Positions 18,001 to 24,683 of a stretch of DNA of 26,261 nucleotides are shown one piece after another; positions within the stretch are counted from its first letter, which is position 1, and each line of letters starts with the position of its first letter. The DNA lies in NCBI GenBank assembly GCA_031367405.1, contig JANLPT010000046.1, forward strand, positions 1 to 26,261, read 5' to 3'. A model generated the notes under the pieces. That model did no database searches. It had not been told where the DNA came from and worked only from the letters and a program-made list of their open reading frames with translations. This stretch comes from JALHNI01 sp031367405 (GTDB lineage: Bacteria > Acidobacteriota > Terriglobia > Bryobacterales > Bryobacteraceae). The position numbers and the translations under genes were made by a program.

Positions 18001-18497
18001 CCGCCTTCTTGCACGCCGGGCATCAGATAAATAAACGCCGCAGGATTGCGCGGATTGCCACCGCCCATCGACAAAGGCAGCGCCGTATACATTTCATTAC
18101 GCACGGTCTGCCCCATCCGCGGATCCGACGTATTCAACTCGGGCTGCACACCGGTGATCGTGACACTCTCGGTTGCCGCGCCTACTTCTAACTTCACGTT
18201 CAACTCGAGCGTCGATAAGGCGTCGACCACGATATTCTCTTGGATGAAGCGGCGGAAGCCATTGGCCGTCGCCGTCAGTTGGTAAGTGCCGGGGGCCAGC
18301 GGCGCGATGACGAACAATCCCGAGGCTGTTGTTTCCCGGCGGTTCTCGACGCCCGTTAAGGTATGGGTGGCCACCACCATCGCACCCGGAACGATCGCTC
18401 CGGATGAGTCGGTCACCGTGCCTTTTAATGTTCCGCTACTGCCAATTTGCCCCCAAACGGACACGGACATTAAGAAAAGGAACAACCAGGTTCGCAT
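15063..18497 (-). CDS. TonB-dependent receptor with N-terminal carboxypeptidase-regulatory-like domain
   Basis: A 1144-residue outer-membrane receptor of the large Oar-like class typical of Acidobacteriota. It has a signal peptide (1-16, ending VWG/Q), then a carboxypeptidase-regulatory-like beta domain (about 20-105: GTLKGTVTDSSGAIVPGA, TTASGLFVIAPLAPGTYQL), a plug domain (about 120-250) and a 22-stranded-type barrel ending in FQLALKLQF, with the terminal Phe that the BAM machinery recognises. Such proteins import oligosaccharides or other large substrates using TonB energy. No separate SusD-like lipoprotein is present, as usual for this class. An AGGA about 13 bp before the ATG can serve as ribosome site. 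The PL22-like gene lies 10 bp downstream, pointing to pectin-derived or similar oligosaccharides as substrate. Confidence 0.93.
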   Translation of the reverse strand: MRTWLFLFLMSVSVWGQIGSSGTLKGTVTDSSGAIVPGAMVVATHTLTGVENRRETTASGLFVIAPLAPGTYQLTATANGFRRFIQENIVVDALSTLELNVKLEVGAATESVTITGVQPELNTSDPRMGQTVRNEMYTALPLSMGGGNPRNPAAFIYLMPGVQEGGTFGFINGGQSFSKDVYIEGLPVTDAVRQGESRAMQFAVSVESVEQFQVETSGQSVEFNGQGSENYTVKSGTNQFHGSLYEYLRNTKLDARSFFSPVRPQQNQNQYGFTFGGPIQRNKIFFFGAYDGYKYRVATDSQFVTLPTTRMRTGDFGELPGGIFDPLSTNCPAGVNCTRTQFPGNVIPASRLSPASKFFQEGLPQPNLPGIASNYLANNTGIGFDNENLTAKVDWNLTQAHRFTLLVTRGAHDQSGPVRGNPVPLPLPYVVTRVVRELPTVGQLKHTWVINSTMLNQINFGASRLNVPITNPTIGGNWVEKAGIKGLPPGDAAQSFPEVAFGGPNAPAGWRGTDARPFLDALNNFTLQDSFQWIRGSHSIKAGFQHQRLQDNYRARFDGTLFVSSFGNAQTAGFNNGALNNASGNSYASYLMGNLASASVSEDSVVTSGARYRTYSWWVGDDWKITNKLTLNIGLRHDIMQPYVEVADRVSWFNPDVPNNLLQGFKGGLQFGGKGGDPLYCNCSTRIKTQLGNFGPRLGFAYRLNDKTVVRAAYGVMYSRHGAVGGRGGAREGTGKLGFTASPGFVSVDSFSPAFNWNDGVPAYQRPPFFDATLNTGFTTDRPTGGSVGWDNPEEGARPPRYQNWNFSLQRAISSSMTLTAGYVGGNGKLLRGGGLGIWSGQIRPEYLALGNILTAQVTPASLQSARAIVPGINLPYANFRGTFAQMLRPFPQYSGVTADFVNLASSNYNSLQLTLSKRFSSGLTFNVNHTWSKTLSDANAGRSGYAWQNEKTHGESDRRHVFNAMVVYQTKFGLQSSWAKAAANGWRLSSITRIRSGLPYGIIGASCTLPNAGGCRASYHPAFTGSVRINGDWGSGDLLGARPIFLDKTAFQNPAAYAYGNTPGAGSYGLVGPGFWNEDVSVTREFKIWERVRLNFSVEGFNITNSVFFNGPASLDINNANFGRITGQQNSARSFQLALKLQF

Positions 18498-18524
18498 CGT
18501 GAAAGCTTCCTAAAAAGACTGCGT

Positions 18525-18544
18525 TAGGTATATCACAATTCCTA
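18525..18544. promoter_or_regulatory. Candidate operator upstream of the receptor gene
   Basis: An imperfect palindrome of 20 bp, TAGGTATATCACAATTCCTA, with arms TAGG/CCTA and inner AT/AT pairs. On the minus strand it includes GATATA/TATACC, a possible -10 region for the receptor operon. It lies about 28 bp before the ATG at 18497. No regulator gene adjoins. Confidence 0.3.
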
Positions 18545-18558
18545 TTCGGGAAGCAGCG

Positions 18559-20070
18559 CTAGACCCGTTTCGCCGCCAAGGCTTCCAGCGCCGCCTTCTC
18601 CATCGCCGAGCGCGGTGCCGTTTCACCGGTCCAGATCTCGAATTGACCGGCGGCTTGTTCCATAAACATTTCCAAGCCCGGAATCACGACTTTCTTCTGG
18701 CCCCTGGCGCGTTCAATCAACATCGTCTCCAGCGGGTTGTAGACCATGTCGAACACCACCTCCGCCGGAATTAGATCATCGAAGAAACACTCTTCCACTT
18801 TGGGAAACATGCCCAGGGGCGTTGAATGCACCACCGCGTCGAATTTCGTGGCCTTGGAAAGTTGCTCCCGCGCCATGCTCTCCCCGCCACACGCTTTGGC
18901 CAGCGCCCGCGCCCGGTCCGGATTGCGCCCTACGATCGTCACTTTGGCCCCGGCATCCACCAGCGTAAACGCCGCGCTACGAGCCGCCCCGCCATTGCCG
19001 GCTACCAACACCGAGCTCTTCGCCAGCCGCAAATGCTTTGACAGCGGCTTTACTACCGCCGCCGCATCCGTATTGGTGCCCCGCCACTTGCCGCCCTTGC
19101 GCCAAACCGTATTCACCGCGCCGATGCGGCGGGCCAGCGGATCCACCACGTCGAGGTACCGGATGATCTTCTGCTTATGCGGCAGCGTCACGCTGAAGCC
19201 GGCCACGGGCATCGCCACCGCGAACTGAAAGAAATCTTTCAGCTGGGTGGGCGACACCAGAAACGGCAGATAAATCGCATCCAACCGCCGGGCCTGAAAC
19301 GCCCGGTTATGCACCTGCGGCGAAATTGATTGCCGCACCGGATCGGCCACCACGCCAAATACCTTCGCCGCTTTGGTGAACTTATCGAAGCGATAAAGAT
19401 TTCGTAAAGTGTGGGCGTTGATCTGTCCGGCGGCCGTGCCTTCGGCCGCCAGCGGCGAGGCGTAAGTGAAAAGGCAACCCAAGGCCGGCGTCAGCACCCG
19501 GGTGGGGAAACCGATCTCGCTCATCGCCAAAAGAATGAGGGGCGCTTTGGAACTCTTGGCCAACTCCAGCACCTTGGTGTTGTCGCTCGGTTTGCGGGCC
19601 GTCGTCACCAGCTTATAGCCGTCGGCGGGAACCTTCATCATGCGCCGCAAAACGGGCTCCACGGCGGGCGTGCCGTCGTAATTATGGTAACTGACGATCA
19701 CGGTCGCCTTGCTCCGCAAAGCCGCCACCTTCGCTTTCGCATTCTCGGCCGTCTCGATCTCGATATCGATCGCGATCGCCCCCGCGTCCACCGCACCGTC
19801 CAGCATGGCTAACTGCTCGTCGACGCTGCCATTGAATCGCCCATGATTCTGATGCCGGCGGCAGGTGACCAGCAAGGTGACATCCGGGTGGGCTTCGAGA
19901 AAATCTCTGATGACGGCAATCCCGTGTTGAGGCACTTCCAGATAGTCGAGCCGAAACTCAAGAAACATCTCGCCGGCTTCAACCTCCCGCTTAGCGTGAC
20001 TCAACAATTTTCGCGGATCGGCGAAACCTAGGGCGATGCAAACACGGGGCAGGGCGGTGCGAGACGGCAT
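18559..20070 (-). CDS. aroDE: Bifunctional 3-dehydroquinate dehydratase / shikimate dehydrogenase
   Basis: A 503-residue fusion catalysing two consecutive steps of the shikimate pathway. Residues 1-225 are a type I dehydroquinase: ALGFADP, LEFRLDYL (38-44), the catalytic SYHNY (127-131, H129) and the Schiff-base lysine in GYKLVTT (151-157, K153). Residues 235-503 are shikimate dehydrogenase: SISPQVHN (248-255), VTLPHK (294-299, K299), GTNTDA (331-336, D335), the NADP loop GNGGAARSA (359-367) and STPLGM. The fused form is known from plants and from some bacteria including Acidobacteriota and Chlamydiae. All key residues are present. I favour the ATG at 20070; an ATG at 20088 would add six residues. 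It follows the DeoC-like gene by about 40 bp on the same strand and is probably co-transcribed. Confidence 0.93.
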   Translation of the reverse strand: MPSRTALPRVCIALGFADPRKLLSHAKREVEAGEMFLEFRLDYLEVPQHGIAVIRDFLEAHPDVTLLVTCRRHQNHGRFNGSVDEQLAMLDGAVDAGAIAIDIEIETAENAKAKVAALRSKATVIVSYHNYDGTPAVEPVLRRMMKVPADGYKLVTTARKPSDNTKVLELAKSSKAPLILLAMSEIGFPTRVLTPALGCLFTYASPLAAEGTAAGQINAHTLRNLYRFDKFTKAAKVFGVVADPVRQSISPQVHNRAFQARRLDAIYLPFLVSPTQLKDFFQFAVAMPVAGFSVTLPHKQKIIRYLDVVDPLARRIGAVNTVWRKGGKWRGTNTDAAAVVKPLSKHLRLAKSSVLVAGNGGAARSAAFTLVDAGAKVTIVGRNPDRARALAKACGGESMAREQLSKATKFDAVVHSTPLGMFPKVEECFFDDLIPAEVVFDMVYNPLETMLIERARGQKKVVIPGLEMFMEQAAGQFEIWTGETAPRSAMEKAALEALAAKRV

Positions 20071-20112
20071 AGAACAGAGGCCAAGCATAACATAGACATA
20101 ATGGATACGAAG

Positions 20113-20826
20113 CTAGCTCGGCGTCTCGACGGGTGCCGCGGCTGCGAGACGGCTGGTTAGTTCCTTCAGGATCGTCGCCGTGCGTGTCGTCCCCACCCGC
20201 CCCACGCCCATCGCCCGGACTTCCAGTAATTGATCGAGATTCTGGATGCCTTGCCCTACTTTCACCTGCACATAGGGTTGGCACTTACGCACCAGCAACC
20301 GGACATCGTCCATCGTGGAGCCTAAGATCGCGCTGCCGGTGGAAGCCGTAATCCAATCCACGCTTGACCGCTTGGCAATCTTGCACGCCACCAGCTTCTG
20401 CTCCTCGCTCAACAACGAAGCCTCCAACATGACGCGTAACTTCCCGCCGCTTTCATGGCAAGCTTCGGCCATTTGCAACAATTCGTTCTCGATGTATTGA
20501 AACTGGCGTGAGGCTAAGCGTCCAATGTGAATCACCGCTTCGATCTCGCGGCACCCGCGCCGCAATAAGTCGCGCGTCTCATACAGCTTCGAGGCCGTCG
20601 TCGTTGCGCCGTGGGGATACGCCACCACACTCACTACGTCGACCCCACTGCCCGACAACTGACGCACCGCCACCTCGACATCGGTGGGACGCACCATCAA
20701 CGCGCCCACCCGGTATTCGAGGGCGACCTCAATGGCTTCTAAAAGCTGATCGTCGGTCGCCTCTGGCTTCAGAAAAGTATGGTCGATCGTCGTGGCGATC
20801 TCTGCGTAGGTAAAAGGCACGTCCAT
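20113..20826 (-). CDS. DeoC-family aldolase homologue lacking the Schiff-base lysine
   Basis: A 237-residue TIM-barrel protein related to deoxyribose-phosphate aldolase, which splits 2-deoxyribose 5-phosphate into glyceraldehyde 3-phosphate and acetaldehyde. Family features are IDHTFLKPEAT (14-24), VVAYPHGATTTASKLYET (67-84), EASLLSEEQ (135-143) and VKVGQGI with K189, the proton-relay lysine position. At the catalytic site, where active enzymes read FVKTSTG, this protein reads WITASTG (158-164), so the lysine that forms the Schiff base is Thr160. The Asp of the EIDxVINIG segment is also changed (EIEAVIHIG, 94-102). It may be inactive, regulatory, or catalyse another reaction. Its ATG lies 2 bp after the thymidine kinase stop (TGAAAATG), so it is translationally coupled to that gene. 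Length is normal and the frame is intact. Confidence 0.85.
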   Translation of the reverse strand: MDVPFTYAEIATTIDHTFLKPEATDDQLLEAIEVALEYRVGALMVRPTDVEVAVRQLSGSGVDVVSVVAYPHGATTTASKLYETRDLLRRGCREIEAVIHIGRLASRQFQYIENELLQMAEACHESGGKLRVMLEASLLSEEQKLVACKIAKRSSVDWITASTGSAILGSTMDDVRLLVRKCQPYVQVKVGQGIQNLDQLLEVRAMGVGRVGTTRTATILKELTSRLAAAAPVETPS

Positions 20827-20828
20827 TT

Positions 20829-21440
20829 TCAGTCGCCCGCCTTCGCCGCCCGTGGACGGGCGCGCGCAAATTCCAGCACCTCTTGCTTCGGCATCCCCGC
20901 TTCGAAGCAGCGCCGGCAGCGCGCCTCGTACATCCCCGCCGCCCCCACCACAATCAGGTCCGCCGTCTCTACCAGCCGCTGCGTATGCTTCGCCGGATTG
21001 CCGCAGCGCATGCAGATGGCCAGCATTTTGGTGATGCTCTCCGCCACACACAGCAGATCTGGAATCGGGGCAAATGGACGCCCCATGTAGTCAGTGTCGA
21101 GGCCGGCAATGATCACCTGCTTACCGGAGTCAGCCAACTGCTGCGCCACGCTCACCAGACCGTCGGCCAGAAAATTTGGTTCGTCGATCCCCACCACCTG
21201 GGTCCGCCAATCGAGCTTCTGAAGGATCTCGGAGGCATCGGTGACGATCTCCGCGTCCAACCGCAGATCGCTGTGGGAGACGATCTCTTCCTTCGAGTAG
21301 CGGTCATCGATGGCCGGCTTGAATACCTGCACCCGCTTGCGGGCAATCTGGGCGCGGCGCAAGCGCCGGATGAGCTCCTCGCTCTTGCCCGAGAACATCG
21401 GCCCACAAATTACTTCAATCCAACCGACACCCGCACTCAT
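20829..21440 (-). CDS. tdk: Thymidine kinase, type II
   Basis: A 203-residue thymidine kinase phosphorylating thymidine or deoxyuridine with ATP for salvage. The Walker A loop GPMFSGKS (13-20), a DEPNF segment (86-90) in place of the common DEAQF with E87 as catalytic base, the zinc-binding cysteines C143/C146 and C175/C178, and the lasso loop ending in GMYEARCRRC define the type II family. I chose the ATG at 21440 so that the protein begins shortly before the P-loop; an ATG at 21449 would add three residues, and the frame is open to 21566 without similarity. It is the first gene of a leftward set with the DeoC-like and AroDE genes and is divergent from the deoxyhypusine-synthase-like gene. 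Confidence 0.93.
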   Translation of the reverse strand: MSAGVGWIEVICGPMFSGKSEELIRRLRRAQIARKRVQVFKPAIDDRYSKEEIVSHSDLRLDAEIVTDASEILQKLDWRTQVVGIDEPNFLADGLVSVAQQLADSGKQVIIAGLDTDYMGRPFAPIPDLLCVAESITKMLAICMRCGNPAKHTQRLVETADLIVVGAAGMYEARCRRCFEAGMPKQEVLEFARARPRAAKAGD

Positions 21441-21567
21441 AACATCCATCGCGTCTATTCTGGCATGCCTTGCCCAAGCCAAGTAGCCGGCGATCCGCGA
21501 CGCCGCCTTCACTCCTGGGTTCGTTTCGTCAACCGCACCGCGAATCTGGTACGTTCGAAAAAGCAAA

Positions 21568-22809
21568 ATGCACGGCTCTCACTCTCCCCACGCTCGCGTC
21601 GTTCGCACCAAACGCGTTGACGAAACAAATTCGTTGCACGAACTTTTCATGCACTGCCTGCCCGCTTTCGGTGGTGCCTTCCTGCGGCGGATCTACACCA
21701 TCCTCGATACCGCCATCGGCCATGGCTGCCCCCTCACGCTCTCCATCGCCGGGCCGATCACGGTGTCCGGCCAGCACCAAACCTGGCTCCTGCCGCTGCT
21801 CGAAACCGGATGGGTGGCCTACCTCAGCACCACCGACGCCGTCTGCTATCACGATGGCCATCGCAGCCTGCGCGGCTACGAGCGCGGACCCGTCCATGAA
21901 GTGCCCATCTTCGGTGACGACGCCTCGCTGCGTGACCAAGGCACCATCCGCGTCACCGACATGGCCTTCCCCGAACAGGTCCTGCTCGACCAGGACCGTT
22001 TCCTCTCCGCCCTGCTCCAGGAAGACGAATTCCAGCACAAAATGACCGGTACCGAGTTCCGATACCGTCTTGGAGCCCGTTACGCCAGAGAAGAGGCTCG
22101 CTCCGGCGTCGACGCGGGCTTGCTCTCCACCTGCCATCGTCTGGCGATCCCCATTTTCGTCGGCGCACCCGCCGATGGCAGTGTTTTCCTCAACTCCATG
22201 AAGCTGTGGGCGATGCGGGAAGCCGGGCTCATCGCGAAACACGCCTTCGATCTTGACCTGCACGCCGAAGTTTTTGAAGCCTGTGCCTACCATCGCTGGG
22301 GATTGTTCGAGAGCGACGCCAAGTCCCTGGCGACGTTAATTCTGGGCGGCGGCGTCCCCAAGAATTACAACCTCCAGCCTGAGCCGGCACTGGGGCAGAT
22401 CCTCGGCCTCCCCGACGTGCGCGGCTACGCCTTTGACGTGCAAATTGTCACCGCCCCCGTCACTGACGGCTCGCTCTCATCCTGCTTCCCGGCCGAAGCT
22501 GTCACATGGGGCAAGGTGGACAAAGACACTTACATGACGTCCACTGAGAGCATTCAAGCCGATTACTCCACCGTGCTGCCGTTTATCGTCAAAGCCCTAC
22601 TCGACAACCGGGCGCGCTATGCCGCGCTCGTCGAGGAGATTGGCTTCGAAGCCTTAGTCGCCCGGGAGCCAAAGGCGCGCGGCTACCTCCGTTCCACCGG
22701 CGGCTACCGTCTGTACGAACACCGCGAACCGCTCGTCGACCGCCTCAAATCCGCCGTCCGCGACAACGAAGCGTGGCTCAACGAAAGCCTGCACTATCCG
22801 CTCGCCTAG
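21568..22809 (+). CDS. Bacterial deoxyhypusine-synthase-like protein
   Basis: A 413-residue NAD-dependent enzyme of the deoxyhypusine synthase family. The region LILGGGVPKNYNLQPEP (257-273) matches the active-site GGGxxKHH, with K265 aligned to the lysine that carries the aminobutyl intermediate. SSCFPAEAVTWGKVD (304-318) matches the NAD/substrate motif (DEAVSWGK). Family members transfer the aminobutyl group of spermidine either to a lysine of eukaryotic/archaeal IF5A or, in bacteria, to putrescine or other acceptors, giving homospermidine. Bacteria lack aIF5A, so a polyamine product is more likely. The middle (150-235) also follows the family (GLLSTCHRLAIPIFVGAPADGSVF). The ATG at 21568 is supported by position only; no clear ribosome site precedes it. 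It stands alone, divergent from tdk. Confidence 0.85.
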   Translation: MHGSHSPHARVVRTKRVDETNSLHELFMHCLPAFGGAFLRRIYTILDTAIGHGCPLTLSIAGPITVSGQHQTWLLPLLETGWVAYLSTTDAVCYHDGHRSLRGYERGPVHEVPIFGDDASLRDQGTIRVTDMAFPEQVLLDQDRFLSALLQEDEFQHKMTGTEFRYRLGARYAREEARSGVDAGLLSTCHRLAIPIFVGAPADGSVFLNSMKLWAMREAGLIAKHAFDLDLHAEVFEACAYHRWGLFESDAKSLATLILGGGVPKNYNLQPEPALGQILGLPDVRGYAFDVQIVTAPVTDGSLSSCFPAEAVTWGKVDKDTYMTSTESIQADYSTVLPFIVKALLDNRARYAALVEEIGFEALVAREPKARGYLRSTGGYRLYEHREPLVDRLKSAVRDNEAWLNESLHYPLA

Positions 22810-22826
22810 CCAATCCCCAGAAACCA

Positions 22827-22971
22827 TCTTAACTCCCGAAAACTCACAAAAACTGCCTCTTAACTCCCGAAAACTGTCATTTCACCCCCTCTCCGCCCCT
22901 CTTAACTCCCGAAAACTCACAATTCTTAACTCCCAAAAAGTCTCCACCACACTTCTTAACTCCCGAAAAGT
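22827..22971 (+). repeat. Five-copy 18-bp direct repeat array upstream of the Fic gene
   Basis: Five direct copies of TCTTAACTCCCGAAAACT begin at 22827, 22858, 22900, 22924 and 22954. Copies 1-3 are identical. Copy 4 reads CCCAAAAAGT and copy 5 CCCGAAAAGT at the end. Start-to-start distances are 31, 42, 24 and 30 bp; three of the four are close to whole turns of the helix. The sequences between copies are short and unlike each other, apart from CTCACAA after copies 1 and 3. The last copy covers the expected -35 of the Fic gene. The likely function is a cooperative operator bound by the AbiEi-like N-terminal domain of the downstream protein. Spacers are too short for a CRISPR array. Confidence 0.85.
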
Positions 22972-22985
22972 TGCTATCCTAATAC
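22956..22985 (+). promoter_or_regulatory. Predicted promoter of the Fic gene, leaderless start
   Basis: TTAACT (22956-22961, inside repeat 5) and TAATAC (22980-22985) are 18 bp apart. An alternative -10 is TATCCT (22975-22980). Either places the transcript start within a few bases of the ATG at 22990. No Shine-Dalgarno sequence is present, so the mRNA is probably leaderless. A protein bound to repeat 5 would block the -35. Confidence 0.45.
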
Positions 22986-22989
22986 AGTC

Positions 22990-24480
22990 ATGCTCGATCT
23001 TGCCAACCTACCGGAAGTGTTCGTCTCCGACGGCAATGTGGCCCCCGCGATCTCCCGCCAAGTGCGGAACGGCAAGCTGCGCAAGCTCGCCTCGCGGCTG
23101 TACACTCGCAACTTCAAGCAGTCGCCGGAGCACCTGGTGGAACGCCATCTGTGGCTGCTGGTAGACGCCTACCTGCCGGGCGCCCTGATCGCCGACCGGA
23201 CGGCGCTCGAAAACCGTCCCGCCTCCGATGGTTCTATTTTCCTGATCTCCGATCACAAACGCGACATCGCACTGCCGGGCGTCACGCTCCGTCCGCGCCC
23301 CGGTCCGCCGGCGCTCGAAAGCGACCGGCCCTTTATCGGCACCCTGCGCATCGCCTCAAGGGCGCGGGCGTTCCTCGAAAACATGCAGCACTCCCGTGCC
23401 CGCCACAGCATCGCGCGCACGCTATCGAAGCTGGAGGTGGAAGAGCGGCTGGAAGAAATCCTGCGCCAAAGCGGCGAGCGAGCCCTGCTGCGCCTGCGCG
23501 ACGAGGCCCGGGCGCTCAGCGAACCACTGGATCTGCGCACCGAATTCACGCGCCTCGATGCGCTCGTAGGCACCTTGCTGGGGACGCGCAAAGCCCCGCT
23601 GCAATCGCCGGTGGCCATCGCCCGCGCGGCGGGCCTTCCCTATGACCCGCAGCGCCTCGACTTGTTCCAGCGCCTGTTCGCCGAACTCGCCGGCACCGCT
23701 CCCGTCACCCGCTTGGCACCTGCCGAAGAGGGAACGGCGCTGCCCTTCTTCGAAGCCTATTTCTCGAACTTCATCGAAGGCACCGAGTTCGCCGTGGACG
23801 AAGCGGCGGACATCGTCTTCAAAGGTCATATCCCCCAAGCGCGTCCCGCCGACGCGCACGACGTATTAGGCACCTGGAAGGTGGTCTCGGACCGCCGTGA
23901 GATGTCGCGCCTGCCGCAAAACTTCGCCCAACTTCTGACGCTGCTCAAAAGCCGTCACGCGAGCATCATGGAAGGCCGGCCGGACCAATCGCCCGGCCGC
24001 TTCAAAGCCGACCCCAACCGCGCCGGCTCCACCTTGTTTGTGACGCCGGAATTAGTGGAGGGCACGCTCGCCAAAGGCTATGAAATCTACCGCGGACTCT
24101 CAAGCCCCTTGCAACGGGCCATCTTCATGATGTTTCTGATCGCCGAGGTGCATCCGTTCTCCGACGGCAACGGCCGCGCCGCGCGCGTGATGATGAATGC
24201 CGAGTTGGTGGCGGCCGGCGAAAGCCGGATCATCATCCCGACTATTTATCGCAACAACTATCTGATGGCGCTAAAGGCGCTTTCGCAAAACGGCATCACC
24301 GGTGCCCTCGCCCGGACGATGGACTTTGCCCAGCGCTACACCACCGCCATCGACTTCTCGGACCTCGAGCAGGCTCGCCGGATGCTCGACCAGACGTACG
24401 CCTTCGCCGACTCCACTGAGGCCGACCAAATCGGCATGCGGTTGATTCTGCCCTCCCCCGAGTTACTGGCCGCCGGCTAA
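22990..24480 (+). CDS. Fic-domain protein with N-terminal AbiEi-like DNA-binding domain
   Basis: A 496-residue fusion. Residues 1-100 resemble the AbiEi antitoxin winged-helix region: AISRQVRNGKLRKLASRLYT (20-39) and LIADRTALENRPASDGSIFLI (67-86). Residues about 220-450 are a Fic domain with the full active motif HPFSDGNGRAAR (388-399, H388), so AMP transfer from ATP to a hydroxyl group of a target protein is expected. The inhibitory-helix motif SNFIEG (259-264, E263) lies before the Fic core, as in class II Fic proteins that restrain themselves. A charged helical linker (about 140-180) joins the halves. The gene is preceded by the repeat array. I infer a single-gene, self-regulated toxin-like module in which the N-terminus represses its own promoter. 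The target is unknown. It contains no GTAAGT word. Confidence 0.9.
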   Translation: MLDLANLPEVFVSDGNVAPAISRQVRNGKLRKLASRLYTRNFKQSPEHLVERHLWLLVDAYLPGALIADRTALENRPASDGSIFLISDHKRDIALPGVTLRPRPGPPALESDRPFIGTLRIASRARAFLENMQHSRARHSIARTLSKLEVEERLEEILRQSGERALLRLRDEARALSEPLDLRTEFTRLDALVGTLLGTRKAPLQSPVAIARAAGLPYDPQRLDLFQRLFAELAGTAPVTRLAPAEEGTALPFFEAYFSNFIEGTEFAVDEAADIVFKGHIPQARPADAHDVLGTWKVVSDRREMSRLPQNFAQLLTLLKSRHASIMEGRPDQSPGRFKADPNRAGSTLFVTPELVEGTLAKGYEIYRGLSSPLQRAIFMMFLIAEVHPFSDGNGRAARVMMNAELVAAGESRIIIPTIYRNNYLMALKALSQNGITGALARTMDFAQRYTTAIDFSDLEQARRMLDQTYAFADSTEADQIGMRLILPSPELLAAG

Positions 24481-24683
24481 AGCGATCACTTCTTCCCAGA
24501 AGTTGGCCATCGTCCCTTCCTGCTGCCCCTCGATTTCGACTATCATCGCTAACGGCCAGGGAGTAACGTTTCTCCCCGTCCGGCAGTCAGTACTGGGAAC
24601 CCTCTCCCCGAGAGTCTCCCCGAGACCCCTGCCGTTCGTTATAGAATTCGAAGGTCCCCCTGGAGAGTGAAAGGAAGGTCCAC
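24481..24683. other. Intergenic region before the xanthine-dehydrogenase-type operon
   Basis: About 200 bp without a supported gene. It holds a pair of tiny hairpins (24602-24626), a possible -10 TATAGA/TAGAAT (24640-24647), the octamer GAAGGTCC twice (24650-24657 and 24674-24681) and a Shine-Dalgarno sequence AAGGAAGG (24671-24678) for the next gene. A reverse open frame covering the region is judged not real. Confidence 0.5.
24602..24626 (+). repeat. Two tandem mini-hairpins with the same loop
   Basis: CTCT-CCCCG-AGAG (24602-24614, sharing its last base) is followed by GTCT-CCCCG-AGAC (24614-24626). The core TCTCCCCGAGA repeats exactly with a 12-bp period. It lies just upstream of the possible -10 and may be an operator or a small RNA structure. 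Confidence 0.45.

Noticed and set aside
20827..21051. N-terminal extension of the DeoC-like protein into tdk
   Set aside because: The extra residues are a shifted reading of the tdk coding sequence; the ATG at 20826, two bases after the tdk stop, begins the family sequence.
21529..22293. 254-codon open frame on the minus strand
   Set aside because: Opposite the deoxyhypusine-synthase-like gene; Gly/Val-rich shadow without motif.
22827..22971. CRISPR array
   Set aside because: Units are 18 bp and spacers only 6-24 bp of uneven length, with no cas genes; an operator array fits better.
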